This document shows positions 35,355 to 44,459 of a DNA stretch of 64,000 nucleotides, piece after piece (within the stretch, counting starts at the first letter, position 1; every line of letters starts with the position of its first letter). The position numbers and the translations under genes were made by a program. The stretch is from Microbispora oryzae. GTDB lineage: Bacteria; Actinomycetota; Actinomycetes; Streptosporangiales; Streptosporangiaceae. Below the pieces are notes generated by a model. The model saw only the letters and a list, made by a program, of their open reading frames with translations. It did no database searches and was not told where the DNA came from. The stretch covers positions 62,001-126,000 of the forward strand of contig NZ_JAFCNB010000010.1 of NCBI RefSeq assembly GCF_017896165.1, read 5' to 3'.

Positions 35355-35486
35355 TCGCATCAGAGCATGCGGAAGGTGCTCAGGCGGAGGGCGGCACGCC
35401 AAAGAGTCACCGCGGATCGATGACGCGCCGCGGGCCGGCATGCGCAGATACGCACAGGCGTCCACGGCGGCGTGCAGACGCCGACG

Positions 35487-38400
35487 TCAGCCGGCTATGG
35501 CAGCCCTCCGAAATAGGTCGGCAGGCATTTCCTCGTCGAGTCTCCAGGTGATGGCCATCGGGCGATCACCTCGATGTTCGACGTATCGTGCAGTTCCGTG
35601 AAAAACGAAAGGTTCGGGGTGGCCGTTGTCGTTCTCCTTCCGCTCCCGGGTGAACAAGAGCACGTGGCTACCCCCGGTCTCATGTTTCTGATAGCGCAGA
35701 CCTGTAGCAGAGTGGGAACTGGTCCGGTTCTGTGACTCCCAATGGAAAAGCCTTGGGGTGAGCGCGTAATCCCGGTACATGGTCTGCGGGGAAAACTCCG
35801 CCTCGTTCTTATGCAGGGTGACGAACAGGGCATCGCACTTAGTGACAGGACTCCACGCAACACCCTCGCGCATCGTGGACGGTAGCAGCCCTCCCAGGGA
35901 TGCCCAGCCAATCGCGGCCAGCACTTCCTCCGCGGAATAGCGGGCGTTGACCGAGAGCGGCACGGCGTCGAGACTCGGACCGAGCCGACGGGCCACATGC
36001 CGTGTGCGGTCGACACCGTAGGCAAGAACCTGGCGGATCTCCTCGCAAAGAGTGCTCTCCCCGCGTAGCCGTACTAGCGCCTCATCGTAGGAGGAGAAGT
36101 CACCACCGTCCCGCCAGAAGGAAAAGAACAGCATCCGTGCAAAGGCCTGATACGAAGGTGAGCAGTCCGCATAGCGCGGGCAATCGGCGCTCAGCAGTCG
36201 GGCATACGCTTCGGCACGACGGCGGTCGCCCACGTGCAAAAGTGCCCGGATCCGTCGGCCAAGCGCCTCCTCTAGCGGGGAGCCGGACTCGGGCAGCAGA
36301 GAGGCCCGACGGAGGAGCGATGTCCAGTACCTTCGATTGCGATATAGGTCGCCGATATCGCGCCCGCTCTCCTCGAGGTACGCGATAAGCGACCTTTCCG
36401 CGCTAGAGCGGATCTCCTGCGTCAGCGTGTTAACGGTCGCTGCGAGATGAATCTTGAGCTCGGCTAGCAGCCGATCCTTCGTCACGCGGTCCAGTACAAT
36501 CTGGCTGCCGGATGGCAGCAGCGGAAAGTCGTCCCTGACCTGCTTGTCTAGCCTCCCCCGCGCGAACCCGGTCAACGCCTGAAATCGGTTAGCGAAGCGG
36601 TACTCCTTACGGTGTTGGCCGACGAAGTCCAGCACCGTAAGCACCTCTTTGCCGGGGGTACGACGAAGTCCTCGGCCAAGTTGCTGAAGGAAAACAGTGG
36701 CACTCTCGGTCGGCCGCAATAGCAACAGCGTGTCCACGTCCGGGACGTCTAGACCCTCGTTGAACAGGTCAACCGCGAACAGGAAGCGAACCTCGCCATC
36801 CCGCAGCAACCGCAGTGCGTCCTTTCGGGCGACGTCATCGGTCGAGCCGTCCACCGAAAGAGAAGGCAACCCCGCCTTGGTGAAGAATTCGGCCATGAAC
36901 TGCGCATGCCGTACTGATACGCAGAAGCCCAATCCACGAACAGCGGCTAAGTTACTGACCTTGTCCTTCAGGGCGTTGACCACCAGACGGGCACGGGCAT
37001 CGTCACCAGTGAACATGTTGTCGAGCGCGTGGCTATCATAGGAGCCGCGTGACCATCCAATTCCGGACAGGTCGGTTTCGTCGTTGATACCGAAGTAGTG
37101 AAACGGACAGAGAAGGTCGGCGTCCAGCGCGTCCCATAGGCGCAACTCCGAGGCGATACGGCCCTCGAAGAACTCGTCCTGAACCCAGGTACCGTCGGCG
37201 CGTTCCGGGGTCGCGGTGAGTCCCAGCAGTTCCTTGGGCTTGAGGTGATTGATGATCCGTCGATAGGTACGAGCTGCCGCGTGGTGAAATTCATCGATGA
37301 CCACTACGTCGAAATGCTCAGGATCCAAGGACTCGATTCCCATGGCGGTGAGTGACTGCACGCTGGCGAAAGCATGCCGCCAACTTCGCGAACGATCCTC
37401 GCCCACATGCAACTCACCGAAGTCTGGCACGGCCAGCACCTGCCGATACGTGCGCAGTGCCTGAGCGAGGATCTCACGCCGGTGCGCTACGAATAGCAAT
37501 GATGGCTGACGGCCCAGCCGTTGCTGCAGGTTGCGGTAGTCAAAGGCGGCCACCACCGTCTTACCAGTGCCGGTAGCGGCGACGAGGAGGTTGCGATGCC
37601 GGCCACGGATGGTGCGCTCAACATCCAGGTCCTCTAGCATCTCGCGCTGGTGTGGAAACGGGTGTGGCACCAACGCAGGAATATCAAAAAGCTGCTTGCC
37701 TACCTTCGACCGAGACAGCGCCTCATCCAAGCGGTCTCCGTCAACCGTCGGGTCGTAAGACTCGAACTCGGCCCGATTCCAGTAGGAGTCGAAGGTAGCC
37801 TCGAACTTGTCAAGCAGCCGAGCGGTGGTCACTGATGAAAGCCGGACGTTCCATTCCAGCCCATCCAACAGTGCCGCCCGGGAAAGGTTGGAGCTGCCGA
37901 CATAGGCGGTATCGAATCCGGTGCGACGGCGCAGCAACCATGCCTTGGCGTGCAGGCGGGTTGAGTTCTGCTCGTAACTGACGCGCACCTCGGCGCCGAA
38001 GTCCCGCACCAGCCGGTCCAGCGCACGGCGCTCGGTTGCCCCCATATACGTCGTAGTGATCACTCTCAGAGAAACACCTCGACGCTGCAACTCGGCGAGG
38101 GAGCGTTCTAAAATTCGCAGCCCCGACCACTTGACGAAGGCGCACAACAAGTCCACCCGGTCGGCGGTGGCTAACTCGGCTGCCAACTCGTGCGCCAGGT
38201 TGGGATCCTCGCGAGCGTTGGTCAGCAAGGCCGCTTCCGACAGCGAGGTCGAGGGGCGCGCCGGGAAGATCGTCCCCGGGCTATCCCTCACGATCGACAA
38301 CAGCCTGCTCGGCTTATCTGCCACAGCTTCTTCGGGTTCCGTCAGTTGGCTCAGTAGCCGATTGACCAGCTCAACCTGCTCTTGGGGCTCTCTCAGCATG

Positions 38401-38576
38401 GCCAAGGCGCGGGCCGCCGTTTCCCCGACGAAACGGCCCAGCAGGTGAGCGATCTCCTCTTTGTCGACTTCCGACACCTCCACGAGGTGTCCCGTCTGCC
38501 GCCACGCATCGACGCTTTTGGCGAGCTTGTCGGTGAGCAAGGAATCGTATAGACCAGTGATCGGGGCGTCGTCCAC
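35487..38576 (-). CDS. PLD-nuclease / SF2 helicase / DUF3427 protein
   Basis: 1029 residues. Order: a phospholipase-D-like nuclease domain (about 120-250; His209-x-Lys211 then GSSNLS), a DEAD/DEAH SF2 helicase (Walker A ATGTGKTV at about 334-342, DEFH at 429-432, C-terminal motor with QQLGRGLRRTPGKE) and a C-terminal DUF3427 region (about 720-1029). This layout is found in mobile and defence-associated loci and probably acts on DNA or RNA. The sequence is less GC-rich than the core genes. It is followed upstream on the same strand by an XRE/PLD-like regulator, 140 bp away. Confidence 0.85.
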   Translation of the reverse strand: MDDAPITGLYDSLLTDKLAKSVDAWRQTGHLVEVSEVDKEEIAHLLGRFVGETAARALAMLREPQEQVELVNRLLSQLTEPEEAVADKPSRLLSIVRDSPGTIFPARPSTSLSEAALLTNAREDPNLAHELAAELATADRVDLLCAFVKWSGLRILERSLAELQRRGVSLRVITTTYMGATERRALDRLVRDFGAEVRVSYEQNSTRLHAKAWLLRRRTGFDTAYVGSSNLSRAALLDGLEWNVRLSSVTTARLLDKFEATFDSYWNRAEFESYDPTVDGDRLDEALSRSKVGKQLFDIPALVPHPFPHQREMLEDLDVERTIRGRHRNLLVAATGTGKTVVAAFDYRNLQQRLGRQPSLLFVAHRREILAQALRTYRQVLAVPDFGELHVGEDRSRSWRHAFASVQSLTAMGIESLDPEHFDVVVIDEFHHAAARTYRRIINHLKPKELLGLTATPERADGTWVQDEFFEGRIASELRLWDALDADLLCPFHYFGINDETDLSGIGWSRGSYDSHALDNMFTGDDARARLVVNALKDKVSNLAAVRGLGFCVSVRHAQFMAEFFTKAGLPSLSVDGSTDDVARKDALRLLRDGEVRFLFAVDLFNEGLDVPDVDTLLLLRPTESATVFLQQLGRGLRRTPGKEVLTVLDFVGQHRKEYRFANRFQALTGFARGRLDKQVRDDFPLLPSGSQIVLDRVTKDRLLAELKIHLAATVNTLTQEIRSSAERSLIAYLEESGRDIGDLYRNRRYWTSLLRRASLLPESGSPLEEALGRRIRALLHVGDRRRAEAYARLLSADCPRYADCSPSYQAFARMLFFSFWRDGGDFSSYDEALVRLRGESTLCEEIRQVLAYGVDRTRHVARRLGPSLDAVPLSVNARYSAEEVLAAIGWASLGGLLPSTMREGVAWSPVTKCDALFVTLHKNEAEFSPQTMYRDYALTPRLFHWESQNRTSSHSATGLRYQKHETGGSHVLLFTRERKENDNGHPEPFVFHGTARYVEHRGDRPMAITWRLDEEMPADLFRRAAIAG

Positions 38577-38716
38577 AACATGTCCTTGTGACTAGGTCTG
38601 CGCTGCAGGCGCACCGCAGGCGATCATCGTATTTGGAAACACCCGCTCAAGTATCACAAACACGTGATCAGATAAGTCACCGCACATTCCCATTCATCGG
38701 GTCATCAGGGGCGACG

Positions 38717-39475
38717 TCATCCCGCAGGCGCTTCCAGCCAGATGTCTCGGCCGGCGGACCACAGCTCTTCGACGTGGTACGCGAAGCGGTCGAAGAGGCC
38801 GTCGTCCTGGTAGCGCTTGAGGTGCAGCATCGGGGAGTCATGGCCGACCAGCTTGGCCAGGTGTGGGGTGACAAGCATCTCGTCGTCGAACTGAAACGCC
38901 GACATGGCGATGTGTTCGTCGCCGAACCGTGCCTCGATGCCGGGCACGCCCTTGAGTTGGTCCATCTCGGCCAGCGTGATACGGATCCGAGTGGACACTG
39001 TGAGTGGGACAGCTTCGGCTTCCTCCCGTCGGCGAGTGACCTCACTCTCTGGGTCACCGATCAGGAAACGGACGTGACAGCCCTGTTCGGCTTTGCGCTT
39101 GAGCACCTTTGCCAGATTGGGGTGCTCAAGCCAGAGAAAGTAGTTCGTGTATCCGGCCAGGGTGATGCTCGACTTCACCTCGGTGATGAGCGCTCGCCAC
39201 ACGCTCTTCGGGCAGGCTGATCGGTAGGGGTAGACCGACACTACTTCCCGATCGGGGCCGGTCTTGACCGTGTTCCTTATCGCCTCGGGCCATAACACGG
39301 ACTCATCCACTCCCAACGCTTCGGCAGCGGCCCACCGATGACGTGGGTGCGGCATGCGCGCCTCGTCAGTCAGCCAGCGGGACACCGTCTTAACGTCAAC
39401 CTCGCATCGCAGCGCGAGGTCCCTTTCGGTAAGTCTCGCACTGGACATGGCTTGGCGCAGGGAGTCGTTTGCCAC
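38717..39475 (-). CDS. XRE regulator with PLD-like DUF5919 domain
   Basis: 252 residues. N-terminal XRE helix-turn-helix (about 3-60: LTERDLALRCEVDVKTVSRWLTDEARMPHPRHRWAAAEALGV). The C-terminal 170 residues resemble a PLD/DUF5919 module (SITLAGYTNYFLWLEHPN, later CHVRFLIGDPESEVTRRR, DEHIAMSAFQFDDEML) without the HxK catalytic pair. It is directly upstream of the PLD-helicase gene and on the same strand; the shared PLD relationship suggests that it controls or senses the same system. Confidence 0.78.
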   Translation of the reverse strand: MANDSLRQAMSSARLTERDLALRCEVDVKTVSRWLTDEARMPHPRHRWAAAEALGVDESVLWPEAIRNTVKTGPDREVVSVYPYRSACPKSVWRALITEVKSSITLAGYTNYFLWLEHPNLAKVLKRKAEQGCHVRFLIGDPESEVTRRREEAEAVPLTVSTRIRITLAEMDQLKGVPGIEARFGDEHIAMSAFQFDDEMLVTPHLAKLVGHDSPMLHLKRYQDDGLFDRFAYHVEELWSAGRDIWLEAPAG

Positions 39476-39590
39476 CAGTGACCTCGAATCGGAAGGACGT
39501 TGAGGACGTATCTAGACGGTAACGCGGAACGTCCCGCGCGTCCCGAGAACGCGGTGTGAATGCCCCGACACGGTACGTCATGCTGCCGCC

Positions 39591-39812
39591 ATGTCCACGA
39601 CGACAACCTTTGAGGATCTGCAGGCCGCGTTCCCTCGCTGGACGATCTGGCGGAGTTCGGCGGATCGCCTATGGGCCACGCGCAATCGGCGGCTCACCGA
39701 CGCGCAGCTAAATCACGGGCTGAGCCACACCATCGACGCTGACGACGCCGACCAACTCGTTGCGCAACTCCGCGATCAGGAAGAGCTCGCCGCACGGTTG
39801 CCGCCCCAGTGA
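39591..39812 (+). CDS. small conserved-type actinobacterial protein
   Basis: 73 residues starting MSTTTTFEDLQAAFPRWTIWRSSADRLWATRNRRLT. The FPRWTIWRS...W pattern is, as I recall, common in short actinomycete proteins next to XRE regulators. No known function. Its stop overlaps the GTG of the next gene (GTGA at 39809-39812). Divergent from the XRE/DUF5919 gene. Confidence 0.65.
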   Translation: MSTTTTFEDLQAAFPRWTIWRSSADRLWATRNRRLTDAQLNHGLSHTIDADDADQLVAQLRDQEELAARLPPQ

Positions 39813-40156
39813 GAGGCGGCGCATCTGCCCTCCGAGCATCCGCTGTCCGTGCGCTTGACGCTTGGGCCCAGGTCGACCCCGGCTGTCCCGCGTTGCATGT
39901 GGCTCCGGAGCAGCCGGGGCACGTCGCGATCCGGTGGATGCGCGAGACCCGACGCACTGCCCGGGTCCGGATCGTGGCCCACACCTGCGACTACTGCTCG
40001 CCGCTGGCGTATGAACTGTGCGCCTCCGGCGGGCTGCTGTTCGTCCGCCGTACGGACCGGAGCGGCGACCAGCCGAAGATCCACGAGACCGAACGCCTGC
40101 CGCATGCGCGGAAGCGCCCACTGTGGACGGAACTGCTGCTCGGCCGCGCCCGATAA
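39809..40156 (+). CDS. small protein of unknown function with Cys-rich centre
   Basis: 115 residues, GTG start coupled to the previous gene. The middle contains HTCDYCSPLAYELCASGGLLFVRRT, three cysteines that might bind metal. The ends are basic. No family recognised. Placement right after a coupled partner supports coding. Confidence 0.6.
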   Translation: MRGGASALRASAVRALDAWAQVDPGCPALHVAPEQPGHVAIRWMRETRRTARVRIVAHTCDYCSPLAYELCASGGLLFVRRTDRSGDQPKIHETERLPHARKRPLWTELLLGRAR

Positions 40157-40602
40157 CCCTTTCAACGGAACCGCACCGACTCCTCACGCAGGGGCTCCGA
40201 GCTGGCGTAGATCGACTGATAGCCGGCCCAGCGGCGTCCGCCGAGTTGAGGGCGCCTATCCCCGGATCCTGAATGACCGACCGTTACTGTGCGGCCAAGG
40301 ATTCCCCCCGCTCTCTGAGGCCCGAGCCGGTTGGGCTCCCGACCGGCTCAGCTCATCACAACGACAACGGCAGCGTTACCTCTTTGTTATCAACAGGCGT
40401 TTCCGCATGCCGGACGATTGCACAGTGGTGATTTGTCCCGATTTTGATCTGATTTATAGATTCCAGGCGCAAGAGTAGGCATTAGTTCTAGTTGTACATC
40501 GGTAAGGCGGCGGCTAAAGTGCCCGGAACGGGCCTGAGCGGTGTTGAGCACGGACACAGGACGGCCTCCTAACCGAGAAGCCGTCCTGATAGGCCATCAG
40601 AC
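40157..40602. other. 446-bp non-coding stretch with an AT-rich patch
   Basis: No convincing gene. It includes an AT-rich segment near 40375-40495, unusual for this window, and a hairpin just before the next gene. The AT-rich patch could be a promoter region or a scar of horizontal insertion. Confidence 0.45.
40558..40587 (+). terminator. hairpin upstream of the small membrane protein gene
   Basis: AGGACGGC (40558-40565) and GCCGTCCT (40580-40587) form an 8-bp stem with a 14-base loop, ending 15 bases before the ATG at 40603. It could be a terminator of upstream transcription or a translational control element. Confidence 0.4.
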
Positions 40603-40956
40603 ATGAACCTCAAGGCGCGGAAACTTTGGTGCGCTCTTACCGCAGCCAGCCTGGCCATCGCTGTGAACCTCGCCACCGAGTGGAAGCACGACCTGCTTGC
40701 ATGGGCCGCTGTACCTGCCCTTGCAGTCATGGGGGCATGGGCCGAAACGATGGTTGACAAGGGGAGACAGCACAGAGCTGCCAGAAACAAATGGCAATCG
40801 CTTCCAGTTGTCCTGCACTACGACGAGCGGAACGGAAGCACGCGCAGGACGGTGTCAACGACCAGCGAGAAGGTTGCGACCGAGTTTCTCAAGCGCGTTC
40901 CCCTTCCGCTTGAGACGCCTCTCGAATCGACAAAACAGCAGCTCAAGCAGCTTTAG
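40603..40956 (+). CDS. small membrane protein, hypothetical
   Basis: 117 residues: two short hydrophobic segments (about 8-25 and 32-48), then a soluble, lysine-rich tail (TSEKVATEFLKRVPLPLETPLESTKQQLKQL). No family recognised. Lower-GC codon use resembles the following ParB-like gene, which begins 18 bases after its stop behind a very strong ribosome site. The two are probably one mobile-type unit. Confidence 0.6.
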   Translation: MNLKARKLWCALTAASLAIAVNLATEWKHDLLAWAAVPALAVMGAWAETMVDKGRQHRAARNKWQSLPVVLHYDERNGSTRRTVSTTSEKVATEFLKRVPLPLETPLESTKQQLKQL

Positions 40957-40974
40957 ACAAGGAGGTCTGGCCCT

Positions 40975-41784
40975 ATGCCCAAGTCTCGCTTCCAGTACGA
41001 ACTCCCGGACCATCGAGTTGAGTACGGCGTTGAGGTGGACATTGACTCGCTCAAGATCGACGAAGACGCACAGCGCGGACTCAACCTGAAGCGAGCGAAA
41101 GGCATCGCTGACGGCCTGATCGTGGACGCGCTCGGCTCGATCGTGGTCTCGGAGCGAGCTGACGGCGGCCGGTACGTGGTTGACGGCATGCACCGCACTG
41201 AGGCCTGCAGGCTCCGAGGCCTCCAGACCATCAAGGCAGAGATCCACTATGGCCTCACCCAGCAGCAGGAGGCGACGCTCTTCCTCATCAAGAACCGGGA
41301 GTCAGCTAAGGTCAGCACTCTGGACGAGTACAAAGTCGGCTTGACCGCCGGAGACGCGCTTTGCGTGAACGTCGACCGAGTACTCAACAGCCATGAGCTC
41401 AAGCTGGGTTCAAGTTCAACGAACAGTGTGGGTGCGGTCTCCGCTGTGCTGCGCATCACCAAGCAGTACGGGCCAGAGGTTCTGGACCGAACGTTGCAGG
41501 TGGTGCAGGCCGCCTGGGGTAGGAACAAGGAATCCTGGGACGGCGTGATTCTGGGTGGCGTAGCGATGTTCCTGTCCCGCCACGGTTCCGGTATCGATGA
41601 CGAGGACCTCGCGAAGAGACTACTCAAGCGGGGCATGGCGGCACGCTGGCGCTCTGAAGCGTTGACGCGGGCCTCAAACGGCGGTTACAACAACAGCGGC
41701 ACTGGGTCGCGCGAGAGTCAGTGCTATCAAATGGTCGTTGAAGCTTGGAACAAGGGGCGCAGCGCCAATAACCGCATCGGTTAA
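40975..41784 (+). CDS. ParB/Srx-fold protein (DUF6551-like)
   Basis: 269 residues with a near-perfect AAGGAGGT ribosome site. The first 110 residues carry the ParB N-terminal/Srx-like fold: DAQRGLNLKRAKGIADGL, then YVVDGMHRTEACRLRG, matching the DGxHR ParB/Srx nucleotide-binding motif. The rest is helical and not recognised. Proteins of this kind occur on actinobacterial plasmids, phages and integrative elements, with unclear roles (not chromosomal ParB partition proteins, which end in a dimerisation domain). No ParA is next to it. Base composition is lower in GC than neighbours. Confidence 0.75.
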   Translation: MPKSRFQYELPDHRVEYGVEVDIDSLKIDEDAQRGLNLKRAKGIADGLIVDALGSIVVSERADGGRYVVDGMHRTEACRLRGLQTIKAEIHYGLTQQQEATLFLIKNRESAKVSTLDEYKVGLTAGDALCVNVDRVLNSHELKLGSSSTNSVGAVSAVLRITKQYGPEVLDRTLQVVQAAWGRNKESWDGVILGGVAMFLSRHGSGIDDEDLAKRLLKRGMAARWRSEALTRASNGGYNNSGTGSRESQCYQMVVEAWNKGRSANNRIG

Positions 41785-41885
41785 TTCGCGACTGGTCGTC
41801 ACTTAGTGAAGTGCAGATTGTACTGCGGGTCATCTGAGTCACGGCAGAGACGAGTAACTATCTGCGGCCTCAACCAGCCGGGGCC

Positions 41886-42530
41886 CTATAGGCCGTTCCC
41901 ATCAGCCGGAGTGCCAAGGGGGACTTCTGCGCGCGGGCGCCAGGCCCAGAGGTATTCGGGGCCGTCCTGGAGGACCAGGCTGATGCCCCGGATCGTGACC
42001 TCGCAGTCCGGTAGGTGGCGGCCCAGGGCCGCGATGACGGGGGCGGCGGGCTGTTCCGCGCTGCTGTAGGCGACGGTGACGTGAGGGATCCAGGGATCGG
42101 CGCCCAACTCGCCGTCGCGGCCGGTCGCGGCGCGTGTGGCGGCCCGTACGGCGTCGAGCATCGGCGCCAGGACCGCCACGGGACGCGCTTCCACGGCGAT
42201 CGCCTCAGGGTGGTAGAGCACGCGGCCGAACGTCACAGTGATAGGCCGCACCTCCGCCAGGTGTTTCCGAGCCTCGCCGATCAGTGCGGTGAGCTGCTCC
42301 TGCGTGATCTCGTCCGTCAGGCCGACGACGAGTGTTGTCAGGTGCAGCCACTCGTACGGCACCGGATCAAGCCCCTCTACCCCCGCCAACCGTCGATGCG
42401 CCTCGCTCACCATCGCCTGAACCTGAGGGTGATCGCGGAACAGGACGTGCCAGTAGATACGCCCCTTCCCCCGAGGGAGCATCTCGCGTCTCCCCCAGCG
42501 GTCAGCCATGAACTGCGGCAGGGGGCTCAC
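41886..42530 (-). CDS. 2H phosphoesterase (2'-5' RNA ligase-like)
   Basis: 214 residues. Two HxT/S motifs define the 2H fold: HLTTLVVG (about 63) and HVTVAY (about 145). Members include RNA ligases, cyclic phosphodiesterases and nucleotide-signal hydrolases. Its ATG overlaps the stop of the XRE regulator gene (ATGA), so they are made together. Target unknown; the pairing suggests control or use of an RNA or nucleotide signal. Confidence 0.85.
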   Translation of the reverse strand: MSPLPQFMADRWGRREMLPRGKGRIYWHVLFRDHPQVQAMVSEAHRRLAGVEGLDPVPYEWLHLTTLVVGLTDEITQEQLTALIGEARKHLAEVRPITVTFGRVLYHPEAIAVEARPVAVLAPMLDAVRAATRAATGRDGELGADPWIPHVTVAYSSAEQPAAPVIAALGRHLPDCEVTIRGISLVLQDGPEYLWAWRPRAEVPLGTPADGNGL

Positions 42531-43786
42531 GCGTTCTCCCCAGAACCGACCGCCGACAGGGCGACGGAAGTGAAGTCGCGGATCTGGTCTCGGAGGGTCG
42601 CTGCGACATCGGAGCCCTGGAACCGCTGATCATCCAATCGCGCGTCCAATTCCACGAGGTAGTTCGTCACGGTGGACATGCGGAGCTCCGGCGGCATGCT
42701 CATCACGGGCGCGATCTGCTCGGCGGCACCATGAAGGTCGCCCATCATGGCGTAGGCGTTGGCAGCTCCGAACCTGATCTGCGCCCAAGTGGCGGGTACG
42801 CGGGGGTCGCCGGATGCCCAAGCCGACTCTGCCATGCGGGCGGCCTGAAGAGCTTGCTCGGGATTGCCGGCCCGCAGGGCGACCGAGAGCGCGTACAGCG
42901 CCTGCCGGGGGCGCGGACACGACCAGGGCGATATGCCGGAGTCTTGGGAGAGCCGACCCTGGGCGGCCTCTTCGGCACGCGTCAGAGCTTCCTGCGCCCG
43001 CCGCCTGTCTCCGAGCAGGCCCGCGGCATTCGCCTCCTGACTGGCGAGCAGCACTCGGAGCTGGGTCGGCGGACTGCACTCGTACCCTTGCCGTGCGAGG
43101 TTGGCCGACACAGCGAGCCGCCCCCGCCATCGTTCGGTCTTCGCCTGGGCACTGAGCGCGGCGGCTGGCCCCACACCGGCTTCCTCGGCACAGACCACGG
43201 CGGCCGTGCCGTGGCTGATGGCGGCGGTGTTGCGATGCAGGTCGCCAAGAAGGATGCAGGCATGGCCCAGCAACTCGGCCTCGATGCGGAACAGCTCACG
43301 GGTCTGGCGGAGCCTCTGCCTGCCCCCTCGGACGAGCAGGCGAGTTTGCCGCTCAAGGCGCATGACATCGGCGAGCACCCGCCTCGGAGCGACATGCGCG
43401 TGGGTTTCCTGGAGACGTTCCGTCTCCTCGGCGAGCATTCCGATCGTGCTGTCGCCTACGTTGGTCTGCTCAAGCCAGGCCATGAAATCGATCGCCTCGC
43501 TCTCCACGGATGAAAGGTCACCCGTGGGAACCGGCTCACCGAACAGGTTGGCCTCGCTGAGCCCGAGGGCTCGGGCGTACAGGACCCGGTAGGGGTCGCC
43601 GGGCTGGTTGTGCCCGGCCTCATACGCCTTGATCCGGCGGATCATGGTCTCCCGAGACGGCAGGCGGGCACGAATGTCTCCATCGGCGGCCTCGACCAGG
43701 CGGCGAGCCATCTCACGCTGACTCCACAACCTGTCACGCCGCTCGGCGCGTAGCCGTACGGCCCATCGCGGAAGGTCGTCGCTCAT
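42527..43786 (-). CDS. XRE-family regulator with TPR-like C-terminal domain
   Basis: 419 residues from ATG 43786 (GAGG upstream; longer frame reaches 43849). N-terminal helix-turn-helix (RLRAERRDRLWSQREMARRLVEAADGDIRARLPSRETMIRRIKAYEAGHNQPGDPYRVLYARALGL) followed by a 330-residue helical domain with Ala-rich repeat pairs, as in actinobacterial XRE regulators of developmental or quorum-type control. Coupled to the 2H phosphoesterase gene downstream. Confidence 0.9.
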   Translation of the reverse strand: MSDDLPRWAVRLRAERRDRLWSQREMARRLVEAADGDIRARLPSRETMIRRIKAYEAGHNQPGDPYRVLYARALGLSEANLFGEPVPTGDLSSVESEAIDFMAWLEQTNVGDSTIGMLAEETERLQETHAHVAPRRVLADVMRLERQTRLLVRGGRQRLRQTRELFRIEAELLGHACILLGDLHRNTAAISHGTAAVVCAEEAGVGPAAALSAQAKTERWRGRLAVSANLARQGYECSPPTQLRVLLASQEANAAGLLGDRRRAQEALTRAEEAAQGRLSQDSGISPWSCPRPRQALYALSVALRAGNPEQALQAARMAESAWASGDPRVPATWAQIRFGAANAYAMMGDLHGAAEQIAPVMSMPPELRMSTVTNYLVELDARLDDQRFQGSDVAATLRDQIRDFTSVALSAVGSGENA

Positions 43787-43941
43787 CGCCTGCACCTCTG
43801 CTCGGATCCGGGGGCGATCCTGGCCGCCCTCAGTTTCCCCCATCCGCACCTGTGCCGGGAAGGTTACGCAGCGCTGTCATAGCAGGTGAAACAGAGCGGG
43901 TCCACGCCTACAAGGACCCTGGCCGCCCTTGCCTCGGCTCC

Positions 43942-44379
43942 TTAGCCCCTGTCCCGGGTTGCATATTGCTGCCCCGCCTCGGGAACCGGGCGGTGGATCG
44001 TCAGCCATTCCCGAAGCTGGTCCTCGCTGCTCAGGCAGATCATCTGCACCAGGGCCCAGTTGCCCCGGTGGTTGGCCGTATCCGCAAGGTGCTCCTGCCA
44101 GTCCTCGGCGTACTCCCGGAGGGCGTTGCCCATCTCGTCGATCGCCTCGTCGTATGTCGAGCCGTCGGCGGCCACCGGCAGGCCGGGAATGAAGACCGAC
44201 CACCTGCCGTCCTCTGCCACGACCCGGGCTTCGGCCGGGCAGAAGCGAGCCAGGAAGTCACGGAGCCGCTCGCCGTCCACGACCGCCATGGTCCGGTCGC
44301 CAGCGCGCACCGTCACGCTCCGGCCCCGCTCGACCGCGTGAAGAAGCTCGCCTGCGGAGCTGGCGCAATGCGATTCCAT
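43942..44379 (-). CDS. orphan antitoxin-like protein (Phd-type N-terminus, HicB-like C-terminus)
   Basis: 145 residues from ATG 44379 (GAGGAA upstream). Residues about 8-45 (AGELLHAVERGRSVTVRAGDRTMAVVDGERLRDFL) resemble Phd/YefM antitoxins; residues about 55-105 (GRWSVFIPGLPVAADGSTYDEAIDEMGNALREYAEDWQEHL) resemble the HicB fold. No toxin gene follows within its operon limits, so the cognate toxin is lost, elsewhere, or not needed. Confidence 0.65.
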   Translation of the reverse strand: MESHCASSAGELLHAVERGRSVTVRAGDRTMAVVDGERLRDFLARFCPAEARVVAEDGRWSVFIPGLPVAADGSTYDEAIDEMGNALREYAEDWQEHLADTANHRGNWALVQMICLSSEDQLREWLTIHRPVPEAGQQYATRDRG

Positions 44380-44459
44380 GCCGGTTCCTCCTCGTCCGAC
44401 CGCCAGTATCGGATCTGGAGGTGCCTCACGTACGCCGACTACTACTCTTCGTTCGACGG

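Noticed and set aside
40375-40495. Integration site or prophage end in the AT-rich patch
   Set aside because: No integrase, no tRNA and no direct repeat were found nearby.
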